Below are positions 44,574-48,597 of a stretch of DNA of 48,597 nt, one piece after another. The stretch covers positions 1 through 48,597 of the forward strand of contig JAFXVI010000029.1 in the NCBI GenBank assembly GCA_017524595.1, in the 5' to 3' direction. The notes beneath the pieces are model-generated. The model ran no database searches and was not told the DNA's origin. It worked only from the letters and a program-made list of their open reading frames with translations. A program made the position numbers and the translations under genes. Source of the stretch: Lachnospiraceae bacterium (GTDB lineage: Bacteria > Bacillota > Clostridia > Lachnospirales > Lachnospiraceae). Each line of letters begins with the position of its first letter. Within the stretch, counting starts at the first letter, position 1.

Positions 44574-47500
44574 ATGAATGAAGCTGGCTCAATAGTATAT
44601 ACAAATGATAACTGTATAGGCTGTAACAAGTGTATAAAGGTATGCAGTGCGATAGGTGCATGTATCTCCCAGGAAGAGGGGGACAGGGCGCGTATTGTTG
44701 TAGACGGAAGTAAGTGTGTTGCCTGCGGAAGCTGTATAGATGTTTGCGAGCATAACGCACGCGAATTTGAAGACGATACTAAGCGCTTCTTCAACGATCT
44801 TGAAAAGGGTGAGAAAATATCACTTTTGCTGGCTCCTGCATTTATGGCTGATTATCCCGACAGCTGCGAAAGGGTGTTGGGAGGCCTTAAGGAACTTGGA
44901 GTCAGGCGTATCATCAGTGTTTCTTTCGGCGCAGATATCACAACATGGGGCTATATCAATTACATTCGGGATTATGATTTTTACGGGGGGATTTCACAGC
45001 CGTGTCCGGCGGTGGTGGCTTATATTGAGAGATATCTTCCGGGACTTATTCCGAAACTCTTTCCTGTGCAGAGTCCGCTTATGTGTGCTGCCATTTATGC
45101 CCGTAAAGAAATGGGGATCACGGATAAACTGGCATTTATAAGTCCCTGCATCGCCAAAAAGATGGAGATAGACGATCCGCGTAATGAGGGTCTGGTACAG
45201 TATAATGTTACATTTGATCATCTCATGAAGTATGTATCCGAGCACGATATTAAAGGAGATCCTGTGCGCAGTGAGATTGAGTATGGGCTTGGAGCATATT
45301 ATCCTACTCCGGGAGGACTTACCGAGTCAGTGAGGTGGTTTCTCGGCGATTCTGTGTTTATACGTCAGATTGAGGGAGAGAAACGTCTGTATGAGTGGAT
45401 GCACATGAATGCAGACAGGATACAAAAAACAGAGACCCCGTTTTTGTTCATAGATGCGCTTAATTGTGAGAAGGGCTGTATCTGCGGGACTGCAGTTGAT
45501 CCTGTAAAGTCAAAAACAGATGATGCTTTGTATGAACTCCTTAAGATACTAAAGAGCAGAAAGAAGGATGTAAAAGGAGATGCATGGTCGTCTCCCGATA
45601 CGCCGAAGGAGAGACTTGATAATTTCAACAGGCAGTTTGCTGCTCTTGATCTTGAAGACTATTTACGTGGATATACCGACCGTTCAGCGCAATGTGGTTA
45701 TATAACTCCGGATGATGACAAGCTGGAGGAGATATTTGTCAGTATGAACAAGCTGACAGAAGAGTCACGCAAAATCAACTGTACCTGCTGTGGCTATAAC
45801 AGCTGCAGGCAGATGGCTTACGCAATATATAACGGCTTTAATCACAGGGACAATTGCATTTATTACGAGAAAACAATGGTTCATGAGCTTGAAGCAGAGA
45901 AGGAACTTGCCGAGGATGCAACAAAGGCAAAGAGCGCTTTTCTGGCTAATATGTCACATGAGATACGTACACCCATTAATGCTGTACTTGGCATGGATGA
46001 GCTGATACTCAGGGAGTCGCGTGAAGATAATATCAAACAGTATGCTACGAATATCCAACGTTCCGGGAATATGCTCCTCTCGCTTGTTAATGACGTCCTT
46101 GATTTTTCCAAAATAGAAGCAGGTAAGATGGAGATAATACCGGTGGAATACGATCTGGCGGTGCTTATCTCAGATATATCTGATATGATACGTCCGCGTC
46201 TTGAGGATAAAGGGCTTTCTTATGTGGTGTGCGTTGATGAATGGCTGCCGAGATATCTTTACGGCGATCATATCAGGCTAAAGCAGTGTATAATGAACCT
46301 GCTTACGAATGCGCTTAAATATACTGAGCGCGGGGAAGTGCGCTTCTTCGTTGAAATGGCCGGAGGGGATTATGACAGAGCAATGATAAAAGTGACCGTT
46401 CAGGATACGGGAATAGGCATCCGGCAGGAGGATATCAACAGACTTTTCAATGCATTTGAACGTATCGACGTTAAGAGGAACCGTTCCATAGAAGGTACAG
46501 GACTTGGAATGAATATTGTAAAAAGCCTGCTCCAACTGATGGACAGCAGACTGGAGGTCACGAGCGTATATGGAAGCGGCTCGACATTCTCCTTTACCGT
46601 TGGACAGATTGTGTTAAGGGAGGACCTTATAGGTAATTATGAAGCAGTTGCAAGGACAGTATCGTCAAGATCCAACAATTATCGCAGGAGCTTCATTGCC
46701 CCGGATGCTGATATACTGATAGTTGACGATGCGAGCATGAACCTTGTGGTAGCCAGGGGTCTGCTGAAAGCAACACAAGTTAATATAGATACTGCCGAAA
46801 GTGGAGCAGAGGCGCTTGAGCTTATGCGTCTTAATGAATATGACCTGCTTATGTTTGATCACATGATGCCCGGGATGGATGGTATCGAACTTCTTCATAT
46901 ATTAAAGCGGCAGAATGATAATCCGAATAGAGACAAGCCATGTATCATACTCACTGCAAATGCGGTTTACGGTGCAAAGGAGGAATATTTAAGGGAAGGT
47001 TTCAATGATTATATGAGCAAGCCTGTTGAAGGTGCAGCGCTTGAAGAGATGCTCAAAAAATACCTTCCGGCAGAAAAAGTTATTCCTGTATCAGATATAG
47101 AACATGTGCCCAAATATGATCCTCAAATGGCAGCAGAGACCCTGTCTGCGTCAATACCGGATGAATACCTGGACATTTACGGTATAGATGTATTGGGTGG
47201 GATCAGGAATTGCGGTTCCTTTGAAGATTATAAGCCCATACTTAAGATTTTTTATGATTCGATAGACTTGAAGGCAGAGGAACTTGAGAAGCTTTATACT
47301 TCGGAGAACTGGGTCGACTATACCATAAAGGTGCATGCTTTGAAGAGTTCTGCGCGTATAATAGGTGCGGCTGATTTCGGAGATTTGGCTTACAGTCTTG
47401 AAAAAGCGGGAAATGAGAGGAATATAGATTTTATCCGCACCAATCATGAAGGATTGATGAAGGAATACAGACGATTTAAGGAAGAGCTTTTTGATTTATT

Positions 47501-47747
47501 TACGAAGGAAGCTGAGACAGGTTCACAACGGTGCAATGCACCTCTTGCAGACGATTATCTTTTAAACGGTGTATATGAAGCCGCAAAAGAGGCAGCAGAG
47601 GCTATGGATGTGGAAGCTGTGGAGGCGGCAGTTAATGAGCTTAAGGGATATCGTATGCCTGATAAGGACAACGAAAAGATTAATAAGATCATAGAGTGCT
47701 GTAATAATTTTGATTATGAGGGAATAATTGATATGTTGAGTTTATAA
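44574..47747 (+). CDS. [FeFe]-hydrogenase-like redox sensor histidine kinase with receiver and HPt
   Basis: The 1,057-residue protein starts with two [4Fe-4S] ferredoxin motifs (C14, C17, C20, C24 and C48, C51, C54, C58). A hydrogenase catalytic-type domain follows with four H-cluster cysteines kept: C144 in the L1 motif SQPCP, C192 in ISPCIAKKME (L2), and C298 and C302 in NCEKGC (L3). The proton-relay Cys of TSCCP is Pro here and the GGGQP end of L3 is lost, so H2 turnover is unlikely. Next is a four-cysteine Fe-S module (C403, C406, C411, C428), HisKA with H462, ATPase, receiver D762 and HPt H921. There are no membrane helices. It resembles sensory [FeFe] groups but is far from catalytic enzymes. 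Confidence 0.92.
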   Translation: MNEAGSIVYTNDNCIGCNKCIKVCSAIGACISQEEGDRARIVVDGSKCVACGSCIDVCEHNAREFEDDTKRFFNDLEKGEKISLLLAPAFMADYPDSCERVLGGLKELGVRRIISVSFGADITTWGYINYIRDYDFYGGISQPCPAVVAYIERYLPGLIPKLFPVQSPLMCAAIYARKEMGITDKLAFISPCIAKKMEIDDPRNEGLVQYNVTFDHLMKYVSEHDIKGDPVRSEIEYGLGAYYPTPGGLTESVRWFLGDSVFIRQIEGEKRLYEWMHMNADRIQKTETPFLFIDALNCEKGCICGTAVDPVKSKTDDALYELLKILKSRKKDVKGDAWSSPDTPKERLDNFNRQFAALDLEDYLRGYTDRSAQCGYITPDDDKLEEIFVSMNKLTEESRKINCTCCGYNSCRQMAYAIYNGFNHRDNCIYYEKTMVHELEAEKELAEDATKAKSAFLANMSHEIRTPINAVLGMDELILRESREDNIKQYATNIQRSGNMLLSLVNDVLDFSKIEAGKMEIIPVEYDLAVLISDISDMIRPRLEDKGLSYVVCVDEWLPRYLYGDHIRLKQCIMNLLTNALKYTERGEVRFFVEMAGGDYDRAMIKVTVQDTGIGIRQEDINRLFNAFERIDVKRNRSIEGTGLGMNIVKSLLQLMDSRLEVTSVYGSGSTFSFTVGQIVLREDLIGNYEAVARTVSSRSNNYRRSFIAPDADILIVDDASMNLVVARGLLKATQVNIDTAESGAEALELMRLNEYDLLMFDHMMPGMDGIELLHILKRQNDNPNRDKPCIILTANAVYGAKEEYLREGFNDYMSKPVEGAALEEMLKKYLPAEKVIPVSDIEHVPKYDPQMAAETLSASIPDEYLDIYGIDVLGGIRNCGSFEDYKPILKIFYDSIDLKAEELEKLYTSENWVDYTIKVHALKSSARIIGAADFGDLAYSLEKAGNERNIDFIRTNHEGLMKEYRRFKEELFDLFTKEAETGSQRCNAPLADDYLLNGVYEAAKEAAEAMDVEAVEAAVNELKGYRMPDKDNEKINKIIECCNNFDYEGIIDMLSL

Positions 47748-47768
47748 AAATTTAATAAATTGGATTTT

Positions 47769-47804
47769 AAAGGCGGGAACCACTATATGTAGTCCCGCCT
47801 TTTA
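47769..47804 (+). terminator. Strong terminator ending the signalling operon
   Basis: AAAGGCGGGA (47769-47778) pairs with TCCCGCCTTT (47793-47802), followed by TTTTA. It separates the kinase operon from the last gene. Confidence 0.9.
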
Positions 47805-48032
47805 TGATGCATACAAAATATTGATGTTATGTCACCTCCTCTGAAATATGTTTAATAGGAAGAGTATATAGGAAGTCCCTCAAATGCGCAGAAGTACTGG
47901 ATATTTTGCATTATTTCTGATACAATATCATTCATAAAAATAGGTTTCTATGCGTGTCATTAGATTTTATGTATACTATCTTATGTATACCGGGTACGTT
48001 ATTAACAGATCATTATAAAAGGGGAGATAATA
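47805..48032 (+). promoter_or_regulatory. Leader of the last gene with repeated TTATGTATAC
   Basis: This 228-base region has no gene that I can support. TTATGTATAC occurs at 47967-47976 and 47981-47990, 14 bases apart. The first copy overlaps TATACT (47972-47977), a possible -10 with a TG before it. No good -35 box is present, and no riboswitch structure is evident. Confidence 0.35.
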
Positions 48033-48597
48033 ATGAAGAATAAAAGGGGTTTATTTGTAAAGGCAGCAATTCTGATCATGTCTTTTGTTTTTACGCTTAC
48101 GCTTACGAATCGTGAGTATGTTTTTGCCGCAGAGAAGTCCCGGGATAATGGGGACGGTTATTATTCCGGCAAAACGGTCATCATTATGTCCGCTGACGAT
48201 AAAAAGAATGAGAATATAGAATATAAGATAAAGAAGCTTTCCGATAAGTTCAGGGAATGGGGAGCTGAAGTCCTGACGATCGATGTTGATGTGAACAGCG
48301 AAGGTGATGCCACAGTCGATGTTACAGGTGATTTTGCTTCTTTGTTATCTTTGGGAAACGGTGTAAGTGATGCAGAGTCACTTGTTGGATTGATCATTGA
48401 GAAGGGATTTTCAAATGTTAAGATCATCATTGTGGATGAGGATACAGTGGTCGACGACCTTATAGAAGAATACAGTGTTGATGATAGAACTGCTGATGTG
48501 GCTGAAGATGAAAAAGAGGCCGAAAAAGATACCGGAGCGGAAATAAAAGACGGTGAAGATAAGAATAAAGATGAAAGTAATGAAGAAAAAAAAGAAG
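48033..48597 (+). CDS. Secreted acidic protein, 3' end outside the window
   Basis: ATG 48033 has GGGGAG (48021-48026) 6 bases before it, and the frame stays open through 188 codons to the end of the window. A signal peptide is clear: KNKRGLFVKAAILIMSFVFT, then a cleavage region near VFAAEKS. Residues 48-130 look like a small alpha/beta fold (SGKTVIIMSADDKKNENIEY; KIIIVDEDTVVD). From about 150 the sequence becomes a highly charged run of Glu, Asp and Lys (KDGEDKNKDESNEEK), a common linker to a further domain. Function unknown; the later domain would decide it. Confidence 0.8.
   Translation, partial: MKNKRGLFVKAAILIMSFVFTLTLTNREYVFAAEKSRDNGDGYYSGKTVIIMSADDKKNENIEYKIKKLSDKFREWGAEVLTIDVDVNSEGDATVDVTGDFASLLSLGNGVSDAESLVGLIIEKGFSNVKIIIVDEDTVVDDLIEEYSVDDRTADVAEDEKEAEKDTGAEIKDGEDKNKDESNEEKKE

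Noticed and set aside
44574..47747. Catalytic [FeFe] hydrogenase
   Set aside because: The L1 motif lacks the proton-relay Cys (SQPCP in place of TSCCP) and the L3 glycine-rich end is lost, while a complete kinase follows. It fits a sensor.
47771..47850. Short minus-strand peptide after a GGAGGTGA-like site near 47840
   Set aside because: The only ATG in reach gives nine codons that run into the terminator arm. It lacks a hydrophobic core typical of type I toxins.

Overview
The window looks like chromosome from a Lachnospiraceae member of the Clostridia, close to Butyrivibrio or Roseburia in style. The grounds are moderate GC, strong AGGAGG-type ribosome binding sites, occasional GTG and TTG starts, the fused 1,258-residue PurL, the large hybrid kinases and EAL proteins, and a VTC/DUF4956/Cthe_2159-type surface cluster. 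Almost all genes are on the + strand. I saw no rRNA or tRNA gene, CRISPR array or prophage. The genus is inference.

Layout. 1-12.0 kb is mostly housekeeping: radA, purL, a GNAT acetyltransferase coupled to a TetM-like translational GTPase fused to a Rae1/YacP-type NYN nuclease, a PHP phosphatase read in the opposite direction, and an SPFH membrane protein coupled to a ribbon-helix-helix regulator. 12.1-18.9 kb holds a BaiN/HI0933-like flavoprotein, a MotA/ExbB plus MotB/OmpA motor pair resembling ZorA/ZorB, and a Met/Glu-rich coiled-coil protein cut off from the pair by an IS30-family insertion with a 17-bp target duplication. 19.0-22.7 kb holds cysK, a degenerate-GGDEF/EAL phosphodiesterase and a membrane protein of unknown role. 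22.9-27.3 kb is the polyamine transporter potABCD. 27.4-30.8 kb is a uronate catabolic operon (KDPG aldolase with a C-terminal VOC-like extension, KDG kinase, uronate isomerase). 30.9-35.0 kb is a pair made of a FIST-EAL protein and a HTH-less LacI-type sensor. 35.1-38.4 kb is a VTC, DUF4956 and beta-helix surface-protein set.

The most unusual region is 38.5-47.7 kb, a tightly packed four-gene signalling operon. It encodes a membrane hybrid histidine kinase, a second hybrid kinase carrying a complete DegV (fatty-acid-binding) domain and an HPt domain, a tandem receiver protein without an output domain, and a third hybrid kinase whose sensor is a ferredoxin plus [FeFe]-hydrogenase-like H-cluster domain and an extra four-cysteine Fe-S module. 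I read it as a multi-input phosphorelay sensing redox/H2 and lipid or membrane state, with no DNA-binding output encoded here. The window ends inside a secreted acidic protein.

How the parts may work together. Uronate catabolism, the Cthe_2159-like beta-helix protein (a family reported to bind polygalacturonate and cellulose), c-di-GMP phosphodiesterases and a sugar-type sensor domain suit a plant-polysaccharide-degrading gut or rumen bacterium. That link is inference.
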